This document shows, piece by piece, positions 1 to 11,960 of a stretch of 64,000 nt of DNA. The DNA is from Escarpia spicata (Eukaryota; Annelida; Polychaeta; Sabellida; Siboglinidae), in NCBI GenBank assembly GCA_963995525.1, contig OZ023205.1, forward strand, positions 45,524,704 to 45,588,703. The letters run 5' to 3'. Each line of letters opens with the position of its first letter. Position 1 is the first letter of the stretch. Both the position numbers and the translations under genes were made by a program. The notes under the pieces are model-generated. The model was not told where the DNA came from, did no database searches, and worked only from the letters and a program-made list of their open reading frames with translations.

Positions 1-1338
1 ACAAGTCATCATCTGGACAAAGAGGGATGTCAACTGAACTATCCTTTCTCTAAAAAGTGTTGCTATCAATACAAATCTATGACCATTCTATGCTCGACGA
101 GGACCGATCTGTGATAAGACATTGTCAGGAGTTTATGCTATACTCATTGATGTTAAAAAGGCCTGTCAAACAAGTTCCTGCAGATCAAGCAACTAAGTGG
201 ATGAACACATCATGGAAGAAGCAGATTGCTACGTCACAGGACACAACATATGATGACGAGGAAGAGACCACATGCTTCGATTCCACCTGTCACCATCTCA
301 AAATGTGGACAATTTTGTTCACTTTACCTTGCCTGTATCATTTCAATGAGACACTCGTTGGTCCCTTCTATCTAGTGCATGTGTCACAGGATGGAATAGA
401 TCACACACACTAAATCAATGCGTAACCTGTTGTAATGAAATATCGTCACTGACTTCGTGTAAAGGAACAGAAAGTGCAACAACACTCATCCAGTATCTTT
501 GGCAATCAAATGCACTGCACCAACTTCACAAAGTGAAGGAGTCAGCGATCTTCTAACAGATGACGACTCTGAAAAGTAGCATGTTATCACCGACATTTAG
601 CAATGACTGATTGAGGAAACTACAGTGTTTCATGGTGCACTGAAGAAGCAATGCTGACAAACATTTTCTTCTTCTTGCTGTTGGTGCTGTCAATCATCAT
701 CATCATCATCATTGTGCAGCCATAGTGTCCTGTCGCTCCTGTGGTTGGGTGAAGGCCCCCGCATGTCTTTTCCACATGTGCCTACCTTGCGCTATCCTCT
801 GTCAGATGGTGCCTTTCCATGTCCACTTCTGTGTTCTGATTTGTTCTATCATGACTATGACCTTTGTCTTCTCTCTTACCCAGCTGTTTGTTTTTCTCTC
901 CCAAAAAAATCATTCAGCTGATTATTCTGGCATTGATGGAGATGTTCGCACTGAATTCCAGTCCATGGAACAAACAGAAATAGAATAAAGATGAGAACTG
1001 AAAAGAAACCCTGAGAAAAATGAGAGACGGAGAGAACTGAAAGTAAATTAATAAATAAATACATAAAGGGAGGTGACTAGTTAGTGGGAAGCCTGTGATA
1101 CATCCTTGGTAAGAGAGTTCCAGTTCTTTATACAGCATCACAGAAACGACGAGCCTCTGTACTGCGTTCTGCTGGTTGACCTGTTCATTGATCATGGTCG
1201 CGACACTGGCAAGATGGTGGTGGGACTAGTTTCTTTCTGAGGCTAGTGCATTCTACTAGGCTACTTTGGATCTTATACAGCATGGCAAGGCACGCATTCT
1301 TGTAGCGTTGTTCAACTTCCAGCAACAGCCACCCAAGT
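1..1338. repeat. Segmental duplication, copy 1 (partner 9524-10861)
   Basis: This block recurs at an offset of 9523 bases. I found no difference between the copies up to about position 1338; beyond it they diverge by scattered substitutions and small indels (first seen at 1339, g versus t). The block contains a 118-codon plus-strand open frame at 57-413 of unknown nature, a (TCA)n tract at 690-713, and the 3' part of a minus-strand LINE. I recognise no domain in the 57-413 frame. Its identity in both copies reflects recency of the duplication, not proof of coding. Confidence 0.9.
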
Positions 1339-2056
1339 GGTTCCAACATGAGGTGTGTTGTGATACCTGTTCATCAGAAAGTGGCCAGCAAGTGTCTGCA
1401 TGGCCTCCAGATCTCTTTTGTATGTATAGGTCTAACACTAACGAAGCATATTCCAGCAAGGGAACAATGAAAGCCTTGTACACTATTTCCTTGATGGCAC
1501 TGTAGTTGATCTTCAGGTTTCGCTGGAGGAAACCAAGGATATCGTTGGCTTTGTTGACTGTGTTGTTCATGTGACTTTCTAGTTAATGTCATGCTGAATG
1601 GTGATGCCCAGGTACTTTATGTTGGAGGCTGTGGTCGTGCAGCTGGTATGCATGGTGTAGTGGACGTCTGCTTCTGGTGATTGTCAGGCACATGCATTTG
1701 GCAGAGTGGAGCATCATATCCCAGCTCTTCTCACATTTCGCAAGGTGATAGAGGTCCTGCTGTAGCTGGTCACGGAAAAAGCCTCTGGTTTTCACTCTAG
1801 TGACTGCGGTGTCATCTGGAAGTCTTGAAAGCGTTATCGGCTTCTCAGGGCGTTAATGTATGTCAGGAACAAACAGGGCCTAAGAACAGACCCATGGGTA
1901 CACCTGACCTAACGCTGACTAAGGCTAATTGAGGAGCAAGACATACTCATAACTGCCTAGTGCAGCCCAATGAGAAAGCTGGTGATCCATGTGATGCTGG
2001 AGCCCTTGATGCCATAACCCTGTAGCTTGTGGACAAGCATGCTGTGGTTCAGTTGA
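690..2056 (-). mobile_element. Minus-strand non-LTR retrotransposon fragment (family M), copy 1
   Basis: Read on the minus strand from 2056 this is the palm and thumb of a LINE reverse transcriptase. It begins at motif A (DQLNHSMLVHKLQGYGIKG), continues through a degraded catalytic-loop region, then a KCMCLTITRSRRP segment and a thumb with NNTVNKANDILGFLQRN and LLEYASLV. Several frameshifts and stops make it non-functional. It ends in (GATGAT)n, seen on the plus strand as (TCA)n at 690-713, which resembles the simple-repeat 3' tail of CR1/L2/Jockey-type LINEs. In the better copies the active site reads FADDTAV; here that stretch is deleted (1825-1845). Jockey- or L2-like affiliation is inferred from motif style only. 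Confidence 0.75.
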
Positions 2057-2084
2057 TCTAGTGCCTTGGTTGTTGTTGTCTTCA

Positions 2085-2570
2085 TTGTTCCCTGTCTTCA
2101 GTGGTGGGGCTGGCTTGTATACGCCAACAATTTCTTTTTATTTCTCATCCTCTTCTTTCTATCTCTTCCTACTCATTGTGCTAGCTCTACTTTCTCTACC
2201 ACCCTTCTCCATTCTCCTCGGTCTTTTGTTCTTTTCCTTCATTCCCCTTTCCATCCCTCCAGGTCTCTCTTCACGCAATCCTCCCACCTCAGTCTCGGTT
2301 GCCCTCGTCTTCTTTTTCCCTCCACTCACCGGACATCTGCTTTCTTTGCCATCCGGTCTTCTCCCATTCACTCCACATGTCCTGCCCAGTTCAACCGACT
2401 TCTCACCAACTTCTTCTTGAAACTTTCTTTCACACCAACATGGTCCCTCACTCAGCTCTTCCACTTTTGGCTGATCTATTCTCTTTACCCCCGCAATTCT
2501 CCTGACCCAGTTGTTTTCGCACACTTGTAACCACTCCTGTTGTTTCTCTGTCATTGCTATAGTTTCTAGG
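2085..2570 (-). mobile_element. LINE C-terminal tail (family B), copy 1
   Basis: On the minus strand this encodes the carboxy end of a LINE ORF2. It starts with TEKQQEWLQVCENNWVRRI, followed by a basic segment that is frameshifted relative to the intact plus-strand relative at 38970-39404. The T/C-rich plus strand simply reflects a Lys/Arg/Glu-rich tail read from the other side. It lies directly upstream, in minus-strand order, of the family M fragment, and this junction recurs near 11.6, 29.85 and 59.75 kb, so the composite was copied as a unit. Confidence 0.7.
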
Positions 2571-2589
2571 TCGTACCGATACGAACATA

Positions 2590-3570
2590 TTTAACCTTCA
2601 ACGGCTGAAAGCCAAGAACAAGACTTGACAGCTACTTGTACGAGACCTACTCTTTGTTGATGACTGGGCCCTTGTTGCACATTCAATCGCTGACAATTAC
2701 TGGCTGTTTTGCTAAAGCAGCCCACCGTTTTGGACTCACAATCAGTCTAAAGAAAACAGAAGTAATGTTCCAACCAAAGCCTGGAACCAACCATGTACCA
2801 CCAAATGTTACAATTGATAACTTCCCATTAAATGTTGTGGAGAAATCTGCATATCTGGGTAGCAAGTTATCTATAAATACAATGATTGACGATGAAATGT
2901 ATGTCAATCTTGGGAAGGCAAGCGCGTCTTTTGGTAGACTAACAAAGCACCTATGGAATCAACGTGGTGTACGCTTGACCACAAAAATGTGCCGTCGTAC
3001 TGTCAACATTGCTGTAAGGTTGTGAGGCGTGAACACCATATCAATGCCATATCAGACGTATAGAGCAATTCCACTTGCGCTGCCTACGGGAGATTGCAGG
3101 CATCAAGTGGCAACACATCATACCAAACACTAAGGTGCTGTACAAATGCAAAATGTTCGGAATCCAGTTTCATATCCAGCGTGCACAACTACGATGATGT
3201 GGTCACTTGGTCCGCATGACGGATGGCCACATATCAAAGGCACTTTTCTACGGTCAACTGAAGACTGGTTCGCGCTCACGAGGTGGGCAATGCAAATGAT
3301 ACAAAGACGTCCTGAAGGCCATGCTGGAGTCATGCTCCATCCCGTACATGCTCCAATCCGTACAACACCTGGTTAGATACTGAAAACAATCGCCCCCCCA
3401 AGAGACAAAGAATGCAACAGAAGAACGGTCAACCTCTACCCAGATCTATGACCATCTATGACTGTGCCATCTGTGGTCGCCAATGCGTTTTGTGCATTGG
3501 CCTATAGTCTTCAAAGGACGCACAACTGACTCAGGTCGAGATCCATCGTTCGACGGCTCACTCCATTCAT
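2590..3570 (+). mobile_element. Non-LTR retrotransposon RT fragment (family C), copy 1
   Basis: The plus strand encodes the second half of a LINE reverse transcriptase. It starts just before the catalytic box, which is degraded to FVDDWALVAHS in a shifted frame. It continues through AAHRFGLTISLKKTEVMFQP, KASASFGRLTKHLWNQRGVR, and the C-terminal segments QFHLRCLREIAGIKWQH and YKDVLKAMLESCSIP. Frameshifts occur near 2700 and 3020 and there are stops beyond 3180. The element is truncated at its 5' end and inactive. A second copy at 40870-41665 carries a 113-bp internal deletion. Confidence 0.75.
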
Positions 3571-4620
3571 TCATTTAAATTTACCAGATGCACAACCATT
3601 TTATATAGCATCAGTCAATATTGTGGCAATAGCATGTCACATCTGCATGGCACCAGCATGGTGGTAGCTTTTCTTTCTCCTTTAATAATGATTCCTGTGT
3701 GTAAGCTATCAAGTTCAATGAGCTTTCCTCTTTAGAGTCGTCTTAGTGCTGTAAACGTTTCCTCACAGGAGAAGGTTGAGAATAGATTCATATATCAACA
3801 CTTGAAGATTTTTGTAACGCAAATATTTCCATGTACGTTTCTCGCATGAAGATGTTGTCCATGTTTGGTGGTGTTCTCTTACAACTGTGTTGTGATGTGA
3901 GGCATTTGTTCTGACAGGCACTTGGAATGTAGGAGTTCTGTGAGTGACATCGTTGATGGTCTCTCATAGCTTTATGCAGTATGGGTAAAATCAGTTATCT
4001 CCACATGTTCTCAGCAGCATTTGTTTCGTTTTTCATCCAGGCATTGGCTGTCCTGTGGACGTTTGTTCTTCAGGATAGTGTCATCATCGAGATCCTGATA
4101 TTTGTTTTCAAAGAAAGGGATGCACTGTCTTCAGAAAAACCCACGGGTTGCTAGATATATGATGCAATTGCAGCAAAAATATACAAATACGGAGGGATGA
4201 AGCTCACTAAACAACTTGTCCAACTCTTTACTGTCATCTGGGACAGCAGACATGGCATCGGAAATTATGAAAACTCTGACTACACATTTGAAACACATCA
4301 TAAATTTACTATGCATGCATCTAATGTTACATACTCATCAGATAGCATTGTATGTAGATAACAAATTGCACCATACCATCATTATATTGATATTTTTATA
4401 TATGTATGTTTAACTTATATTAATGTAATGTCATATTTCCCCTCAAAATCTAATTTTTTGGGCAACAATATGTTTTGTGTTTACAACAATAATTAGATGA
4501 ACTTGATCATGGGATTTTATTTCTGTATATTTAGTTTGAATTATGAATGAATAAATTTATATTTTTCCTAAAACCTCACATGGAAAAATGACAACAATCA
4601 TCTTCATGTTCACAACAATA
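3571..4620. other. About 1 kb without a supported gene
   Basis: AT-rich sequence with short open frames on both strands but no recognisable domain. A minus-strand frame at 4131-4316 contains a short acidic stretch followed by a possible GT donor, which is too little to call an exon. The last ~120 bases resemble 12160-12300 and 60300-60430 and form the upstream flank of the family R LINE fragments. Confidence 0.5.
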
Positions 4621-4621
4621 G

Positions 4622-5240
4622 TTAGCCAATTTTAAGCATTGTTGCAAACATTTTAGATAGGGTGAAAACAGCAGTTGACTCAAAACTGAGGGATCACCAG
4701 GCAGGATTCCGACAGGAAAGATCATTCACTGACCCGATAACAAACCTACGCATCATAATTGAGCTGTATATGGAATGGAACTCTCCCGCATATGCTAATT
4801 ATATCGACTTTGAAAAAACTTTCGACTGCATAGACCGTGACGCTATGTGGAAATTGATGAGACATTACGGAATTCTAGAGAAGTTCATCTCCATAATCAA
4901 AAGCACATACAAGGGAATGACCCGCAGAATCCTGCATCAAGGGAATACTACAGACAAGTTTGATGTAAAGACAGGTGTGAGAACATCACTATCACCATTT
5001 CTCTTTCTGATGGCTATTGACTGGACCATGAGAACAGCTACATAAGGAAAATGGCATACTGTTCACTCTGGGGGAAACTGGATGAATTAGACTTTGTTGA
5101 TGATGTGGCTCTTCTTTCACACAACCAAAACCAAATGCAAGGAAAAACATCACTAATAGAAACAACTGCAGCCACCTTAGAATTAAAAGTGAACAAAGTG
5201 AACAAAGGTAAAACCAAGATCATGAGAATGCTTGTAGAAA
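4622..5240 (+). mobile_element. LINE reverse transcriptase fragment (family R, RTE-like), copy 1
   Basis: The segment begins in the RT fingers (HQAGFRQERSFTDPITNLR) and runs through motif A (IDFEKTFDCIDRDAMWKL) to motif B. At motif B the conserved RQGC found in the 12.4 kb copy is missing: six bases are lost, giving GVRTSLSPF. A frameshift at about 5040 separates this from the catalytic box, which reads FVDDVALLS instead of FADDVALLS. The copy is 5'-truncated and inactive. After KTKIMR the sequence jumps to a different LINE tail, so copies at 4.6 and 38.65 kb share the same R/B chimeric junction. Confidence 0.8.
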
Positions 5241-5244
5241 GGTA

Positions 5245-5905
5245 GAGAGTCATGATGGACAGAAAAATCTCAAAAAAGTTGAAAGGAAAGTCCTAAGAGT
5301 GTGTGTTACACCGGCATGCCTTTATGGTCTGAAAACAGTGGCGCTGACAGAACAACAACAAAAGAGGCTGCAAATTTGTGAGAACAACTGGGTTAGAAGA
5401 ATAACAAGAACAAAGATGGTAGATAGAAGAAGAACAAATGACCTGAGAACAGAGGTTGGAATGCAATGTAATGTAACAGGAAGATTATTGAGAAGCCGGA
5501 TTAGATGGGCAGGCAAATTGGCAAGAATGGATGCCGAACAAATAGCAGAGAGCAGAGGCGGAACAACATAAAGGACACAGGAAAAGGGGAAGGCCACAGC
5601 TGAGATGGGAGAACTGTGTGAGGATTGACATGAGAAGATCAGGGGAGGATGAACGATGGAGAGAGGGAGCGATGGGCAGAAAATTATGGAAGGAAAAGAC
5701 ACTGAGAATGGATCAGCTTGATTGTACTTGACCCTCACCCCTGTACCCAGGGAACAAGGAGGAGAGCAACATTTTGCGTAATGAATGGAACAGGGTTTCA
5801 GTATTTCTTCTCGTTGGTGACTAGTGAGGTGGGCTGTTTGTCTACTACACGTCAATTATTTGCAGAAATTGTCACCTCGCAGCTCAACAGCATAAACCCT
5901 TGAAA
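5245..5905 (+). mobile_element. LINE C-terminal tail (family B, plus orientation)
   Basis: Encodes the C-terminal region of a LINE ORF2: CVTPACLYGLKTVALTEQQQ, then QICENNWVRRI and LLRSRIRWAGKLARMDAEQI, broken by a frameshift near 5560. The homologous tail at 38970-39404 stays open throughout. It is followed by a short 3' untranslated stretch (about 5730-5905), also shared with the 39.4 kb copy. Family B copies lie in both orientations within the window. Confidence 0.75.
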
Positions 5906-5929
5906 CAACTTACAAGCTACAACAAATGC

Positions 5930-7700
5930 ATCACATTGATTATATAAATCTTTGTCGTGATCATCATGTTTCCCACATTATAAGGTGTGTTTTATGGTGT
6001 TCAAATATACACTTGCACAAGTGTCTAAATCATAGAAGGAATGGCTTCAACAGAAGAACTGGGAAAACTCATGTTCATTATATGTTTGAATAGGTTAGAT
6101 TACAAAGGGTTAAAAATCTGTAAAAAAAAGCTTCAATTTGCAGTTATGAACAGTCTCTGAAAAGTGAAAAGGTATTGGCATGTGAATGTTCATTTTGTCA
6201 ACAGCAGTTGCCATGCTTGTGTGCTACAATACAAATTTCAAGAAAATCTGAGGTTACAGGATTTTTTAAAGGTCAAGTCAAAAGTCAAACTTGTTTTTAA
6301 AATATCTTTTCCTTATTATTAAGTGTGTTTTATGGTGTCCAAATATTCAAAATGTGTATCTTTTATGCTACAAATATCAACAGTGCATTTAAAATGTAAT
6401 AACTCTGGAAATATTTAATGGGCGTGATAACCATCACAATGTACTGTTTTGCAAATTTTGATGTGTGTTTGATTGATAGGTCGTCAGGTAATCAAGGTTG
6501 GGACATGATTTCATCAAAAGCGAAGATGATAATGTAAATTATAGATTGATTTGATATGGAATATCCAAAATTTTACTTCCTAAAAAGTTATATACAGTAA
6601 CTCAAAAATTATATCACTGATTTTGTATTCAAATTTCAATTTAGCTTCAATTTAGCTTCAGACATATTATACAAAATGTAAAACAAAACAGATCAGCAAT
6701 TTTAAATTGTCATTCACATCATTAGTACATGGTAAGTGCTTCAACTATTCTCATTAAAAATCCCACCACACTGTTGGATGCACAGCACAATCGCATGTTT
6801 AGAACAAAAGGATGTATTGCACAATAGGATGTTTAGCACAACATCAAGAGGCAGAAAAACTCAGTAGTGCAGAAATATAAAACAGGAAGACTGTGTGAAG
6901 GGGGATGTGAGAACTTCAGAGGAGGATCAAGGATGGAGAGGGGGGCTCAGAAGGGAATAGCCAAAGAAAATAAGAACACGTAGAAGTCCAAAGGCATGAA
7001 CCATATGTCAAAGGAGAAAGACTGTTGTACAAGGAGGTGCACATGCCAAAATTTGTACTGTGTTATACAATATTATAGAGGTTTTTATATGTGTAACAGG
7101 GCAAGTAATTACAAGTGTTACACCTTTTTTGCTATTTTTCAATTCATAATTTAATAATTAGCTACTTTATTATGTTTGTTGATGTTGAAATGAAGTTTCA
7201 TTCATTAAAAAACTGGTACAGGACATACTAAAACATCGCCATATCACGTCAGCTGTCAGACCACACCTAATTCTCTGAATTAGGAGGGACACGTCATCAG
7301 CAAAAAAGCAAATGTTCAGAAATCTGCAAGCGTAATAGGGGTCTAGCAGAGTAGTTGTGGGTCATACCATTTTCTTTGATATTAACATAAATCACTAAAA
7401 CAGGCAGAATTCATTCTGAAATTGTGTTATTATTTTAGGTACTGTAAAAAAATGTGTAGAGGTCATAACATTCACTTTAACTACAGCAAACCAGAAATTA
7501 ATCACAACTTCAAACATTGATCAGCATCTAGCAAATATATGTATAGATACATAATAGGTTATCAAAGTATTCTTTCTAAAGTCCACCACACAATATCATT
7601 TTTAGCACAATGAACCCATCACAAGTTGGTAACTCTTGTGCCCCACTGCATGGTGTCTTTAGTAAAGGTACTGTCTCTATGAGTTGGTGAAGAACACTGT
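5930..7700. repeat. Intronic block repeated in LRR modules
   Basis: This stretch has clear paralogues at roughly 45090-46050 and 50560-52300, and its distal half again at 36200-37030. It contains internal old tandem similarity and runs of a 17-base motif (GCACAATAGGATGTATT and variants) near 6790-6845. I see no coding capacity. Given the flanking LRR exons it is best read as intron sequence carried along when exon modules duplicated. Confidence 0.7.
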
Positions 7701-7736
7701 TTACAAAAGGTTTGATCATAAAGAACTATAACTCAC

Positions 7737-7820
7737 ACAAGTACTTCCATCTTTCGGCACTGCAGCAAGGCGCATGCTACAGACGCCATGGATCTAGCTC
7801 CGATTGCACATGACTGCAAG
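7737..7820 (-). CDS. LRR exon, type A (28 residues), module 4
   Basis: An 84-nt exon on the minus strand. It is preceded by the acceptor tttgcag and followed by the donor gtgagt; it enters and leaves in phase 2 and has no stop in that frame. It encodes one leucine-rich repeat, with LQSCAIGARS at the start and LLQCRKMEVL at the end. Cysteine occupies the consensus position where B-type repeats have asparagine. Length, phase and the Cys/Asn alternation match ribonuclease-inhibitor-like LRRs, as in the C-terminal domains of NLR proteins, where one repeat per exon is usual. It lies 929 bases downstream (minus strand) of the type B exon at 8750-8836. Confidence 0.82.
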
Positions 7821-8749
7821 CTGCAAACAGACATTTTTACTACATTTGGTATCTGTTTTACATAAAAAAATACAGAAGTTAATAAAATTGAATTCCAGTC
7901 AAATGTCATGCTCCTGTCCAAGTCACTGGATCATATTTGTCACTTATCAACTGCAACTGTCTTTTTTTAACTGCAGCAATACTATTGGGGTTATTGCATT
8001 GATGCGCACAATTCAATATTATGATTAATTTGGTGATACCATTTCTGCACAGTTAACTTAGTAGCAAGGCAGAAACAACAAAATACTAGAGACTTTATAG
8101 TGCTGATATTGTTTTCACTGAACGTGTAAAATATGTTGTTATTGAATTAAGCAAATATACAAAATGTAGAAATGATGTGCCCTACATATATAATATTACA
8201 ACAAAAGTAACAACTGTATTTCAGTAATCAGAACCTCTCACAAGAAATTAACATACAATACTAAGTTATCATATTATTTATAATTAGTATTATTTATGAT
8301 AATCAAAGTCACCCTACACATTTCATTGTTGTCAGATTGGGGAGTAACTCAGATAAAACAACACCTTTTTGTTCACAGAACTCAGCTTAACCTGGGAATG
8401 TGCGCTCCATGTGTAGTAGTGCCCAGAATCAAGGACGATCCACATTACATTAACATTATCTGAAACTGTGGGTCCATGCATATGACATATTTCTTATCAA
8501 TTCCAGTTTGTTGTGCCGATGAGCGGAGGTTTCTGATTATTTAGGTATTATATTTATTGTTATTAGTTAGCATTATTATTATAATTATCTCTAATGTATG
8601 CAAATGTCATGATATATGCATGCCAGTACAGTGTTACAATTAGGACTAGTCATGTGACACTCACTGCCCTATTGGCTGATCAATTGGTTGTTTACACTTC
8701 GAACGGTTAACTTGTGGCTAATGTCAAAACAAGTAATGCAACCACTTAC

Positions 8750-8836
8750 TATAACTGTCGTAGAGATGGCATAGAGCTGATGCTGGTGGCCAGCGCTTCA
8801 GCGGCCTCGTGATCACTCAGGTCGTTTTGAGAGAGG
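8750..8836 (-). CDS. LRR exon, type B (29 residues), module 4
   Basis: An 87-nt minus-strand exon with acceptor ctttgcag and donor gtaagt, phase 2-2, no stop. It encodes one LRR with LSQNDLSDHEAAEALATSIS followed by SMPSLRQL. Asn-Asp-Leu sits at the consensus LxxNxL position. Splicing to the next exon (7820) restores a Tyr codon and an uninterrupted frame. Near-identical exons lie at 38092-38178 and 53358-53444, and a diverged one at 46782-46868. The open frame continuing upstream into the intron (toward 9063) lacks LRR features and is not part of the exon. Confidence 0.85.
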
Positions 8837-9523
8837 CTGCAAAGTATTCTCTTATTAATTAAAATAACAATATGTCCAGACATTATGCAAAACATAAGTA
8901 TAAAAAACAATGTTACATTTACAAATACAGTGTAGACCTGACATGATCTGGACACCCAACAAACACAATCCTTATCGCCATAACCGAACATCAAATTGTG
9001 TGCAACCATGTGCATATAAACCTGCTTTTGCAACTGGCTTATCCTGTCGTGAATAATCTCCAAATATGCATTGTGTGGCTAGTTTAAATAATATCCACAA
9101 ATAGATCGATATAAAAGTGCATATATTGATTTAAATTGTCGAAAGAATTTACTTTGGCCGTTACATCTTGTAACTGGCCAGCATCAATTACTGGACTGAG
9201 AGTTATCATTCAAAACCCAGTGCATTTCTTCATTACATGGTTTCTGAGATATCAGTAGGCCTAGTCGAAAACACAATGAAAGAATTACATTACATTACAT
9301 GAATTACATTACTGAGAAGGCACTTTTAACCAAAATACAATTTTCAGTAGAGATGAGAACATTTGTTCGTGCAGGATGGAGAAGTAGTGGTTGCGAGTAC
9401 AGCACGGGAACTGAGGGGATGGTGGTTCAATTCCACATGCCACCGTTTCAACGTTTACACTTCATTAAACCCATGTTGCCTGTGGCAATCCAAGCTTAGA
9501 TACATGTAAATCATGGACATAAC
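8837..9523. other. Intron sequence of the LRR gene, no other gene seen
   Basis: Non-coding by inspection. It is paralogous to 38179-38650 and 53445-54030, the same position relative to the type B exon in modules 3 and 1. At its right end the duplication block copy 2 begins (9524). Confidence 0.6.
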
Positions 9524-10861
9524 ACAAGTCATCATCTGGACAAAGAGGGATGTCAACTGAACTATCCTTTCTCTAAAAAGTGTTGCTATCAATACAAATC
9601 TATGACCATTCTATGCTCGACGAGGACCGATCTGTGATAAGACATTGTCAGGAGTTTATGCTATACTCATTGATGTTAAAAAGGCCTGTCAAACAAGTTC
9701 CTGCAGATCAAGCAACTAAGTGGATGAACACATCATGGAAGAAGCAGATTGCTACGTCACAGGACACAACATATGATGACGAGGAAGAGACCACATGCTT
9801 CGATTCCACCTGTCACCATCTCAAAATGTGGACAATTTTGTTCACTTTACCTTGCCTGTATCATTTCAATGAGACACTCGTTGGTCCCTTCTATCTAGTG
9901 CATGTGTCACAGGATGGAATAGATCACACACACTAAATCAATGCGTAACCTGTTGTAATGAAATATCGTCACTGACTTCGTGTAAAGGAACAGAAAGTGC
10001 AACAACACTCATCCAGTATCTTTGGCAATCAAATGCACTGCACCAACTTCACAAAGTGAAGGAGTCAGCGATCTTCTAACAGATGACGACTCTGAAAAGT
10101 AGCATGTTATCACCGACATTTAGCAATGACTGATTGAGGAAACTACAGTGTTTCATGGTGCACTGAAGAAGCAATGCTGACAAACATTTTCTTCTTCTTG
10201 CTGTTGGTGCTGTCAATCATCATCATCATCATCATTGTGCAGCCATAGTGTCCTGTCGCTCCTGTGGTTGGGTGAAGGCCCCCGCATGTCTTTTCCACAT
10301 GTGCCTACCTTGCGCTATCCTCTGTCAGATGGTGCCTTTCCATGTCCACTTCTGTGTTCTGATTTGTTCTATCATGACTATGACCTTTGTCTTCTCTCTT
10401 ACCCAGCTGTTTGTTTTTCTCTCCCAAAAAAATCATTCAGCTGATTATTCTGGCATTGATGGAGATGTTCGCACTGAATTCCAGTCCATGGAACAAACAG
10501 AAATAGAATAAAGATGAGAACTGAAAAGAAACCCTGAGAAAAATGAGAGACGGAGAGAACTGAAAGTAAATTAATAAATAAATACATAAAGGGAGGTGAC
10601 TAGTTAGTGGGAAGCCTGTGATACATCCTTGGTAAGAGAGTTCCAGTTCTTTATACAGCATCACAGAAACGACGAGCCTCTGTACTGCGTTCTGCTGGTT
10701 GACCTGTTCATTGATCATGGTCGCGACACTGGCAAGATGGTGGTGGGACTAGTTTCTTTCTGAGGCTAGTGCATTCTACTAGGCTACTTTGGATCTTATA
10801 CAGCATGGCAAGGCACGCATTCTTGTAGCGTTGTTCAACTTCCAGCAACAGCCACCCAAGT
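9524..10861. repeat. Segmental duplication, copy 2 (partner 1-1338)
   Basis: Indistinguishable by eye from 1-1338, including the 118-codon frame (here 9580-9936) and the (TCA)n tract at 10213-10236. The abrupt start of divergence beyond 10861 suggests either a very recent duplication or gene conversion limited to this tract. A third, clearly older relative of the part from about 10060 onward lies at 58255 onward. Confidence 0.9.
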
Positions 10862-11592
10862 TGTTCCAACATGAGGTGTGTTGTGATACCTGTTCATCAC
10901 AAAGTGGGCAGCACGTCTCTGCATGGCCTCCAGATCTCTTTTGTATGTATAGATCTAACACTAACGAAGCATATTCCAGTAAGGACACAACGAAAGCCTT
11001 GTACACTATTTCCTTGATGGCACTGTAGTTGATCTTCAGGTTTCGCTGGAGGAAACCAAGTATATCGTTGGCTTTGTTGATTGTGTTGTTCATGTGGCTT
11101 TCTAGTTAATGTCATGGTGAATGGTGATGCCCAGGTACTTTATGTTGAAGGCTGTGGTCAGCATGTGGCCGTGCAGCTGGTATGCATGGTGTAGTGGACG
11201 TCTGCTTCTGGTGATTGTCAGGCACATGCATTTGACAGGGTGGAACATATATCCCAGTTCTTCTCACATTTCGCAAGGTGATAGAGGTCCTGCTGTAGCT
11301 GGTCCTGGAAAAAGTCGCTGGTTTTCACTCTGGTGACTGCGGTGTCATCTGCGAAAAGTGTTGACAGCGCTGTCGGCTTCTCAGGGAGGTCGTTAATGTA
11401 TGTCAGGAACAATCAGGGCCTAAGAACAGACCCATGGGTACACCTGACCTAACGCTGATTAAGGCTAATTGAGGAGCAAGAAACACTCATAACTGCCTAT
11501 AGCATAGCCCACTGAGAAAGCTGGTGATCCATGTGATGCTAGAGCGCTTGATGCCATAACCCTGTAGGTTGTGGACAAGCAGGCTGTGGTTC
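10213..11592 (-). mobile_element. Minus-strand LINE fragment (family M), copy 2
   Basis: Same structure as 690-2056 but less damaged around the active site. On the minus strand motif A (AFDQLNHSLLV, with a frame change) is followed by FLTYINDLPEKPTALSTLFA and then DDTAVTRVKTSDFFQDQLQQ. Next come the thumb (NNTINKANDILGFLQRN) and the C-terminal segment related to the usual W-N-S-L motif, ending at the (TCA)n tract. The YxDD-type box reads FADD. Stops and frameshifts remain, so it is inactive. Confidence 0.78.
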
Positions 11593-11607
11593 AGTTGATC
11601 AAATGCA

Positions 11608-11960
11608 TTGGTAGTTGTCCTCATTGTTCCGTCTTCAGGGGTGGGGCTGGCTTGGATACGTCCAAAATTTCTTTTTATTTCTCTTCCTCTTCTTTCTATC
11701 TCTTCCTCCTCATTGAGCTTGCACTACTTTCTTTACCACCCTTCTCCACTCTCCTTGGTCTTTTGCTCTTTTCCTCCATTCCTCTTTCTATCCATCCAGG
11801 TCTCTCTTCACGCTATCCTCCCACCTCAGTCTCGGTCGTCCTTGTCTTCATTTTCCCTCCACTCTCCGGACATCTACTTTCTTTGCTATCCGGTCTTCTC
11901 CCATTCGCTCCACATGTCCTGCTCAGTTTAACCGACTTCTCACCAACTTTTGAAAGCAAA
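11608..11960 (-). mobile_element. LINE tail (family B), copy 2, truncated
   Basis: Shares the T/C-rich plus-strand sequence of 2085-2450 but breaks off at about 11955. There the minus-strand Lys/Glu-rich tail meets unrelated sequence, identical to the 60.1 kb paralogue. It is joined to family M at its minus-strand 3' side, as in the other composites. Confidence 0.65.

Noticed and set aside
57..413. 118-codon plus-strand frame duplicated at 9580-9936
   Set aside because: No domain recognised, and conservation is explained by near-identical duplication; kept only as a note.
2061..2554. Leu/Ser/Pro-rich plus-strand membrane-like proteins (also at 11.6, 29.8 and 59.7 kb)
   Set aside because: Antisense of the Lys/Arg/Glu-rich LINE tail; the hydrophobic look is a strand artefact.
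4131..4316. Possible small exon (KELDKLFSELHPS followed by GT) on the minus strand
   Set aside because: No LRR or other domain, weak acceptor, no paralogue to support it.
8837..9063. Upstream extension of the LRR frame (MEIIHDRISQLQKQVYMHMV and following) as exon sequence in three modules
   Set aside because: It lies before a consensus acceptor, has no LRR pattern, and is shared only because the intron was duplicated; module 2 lacks it.
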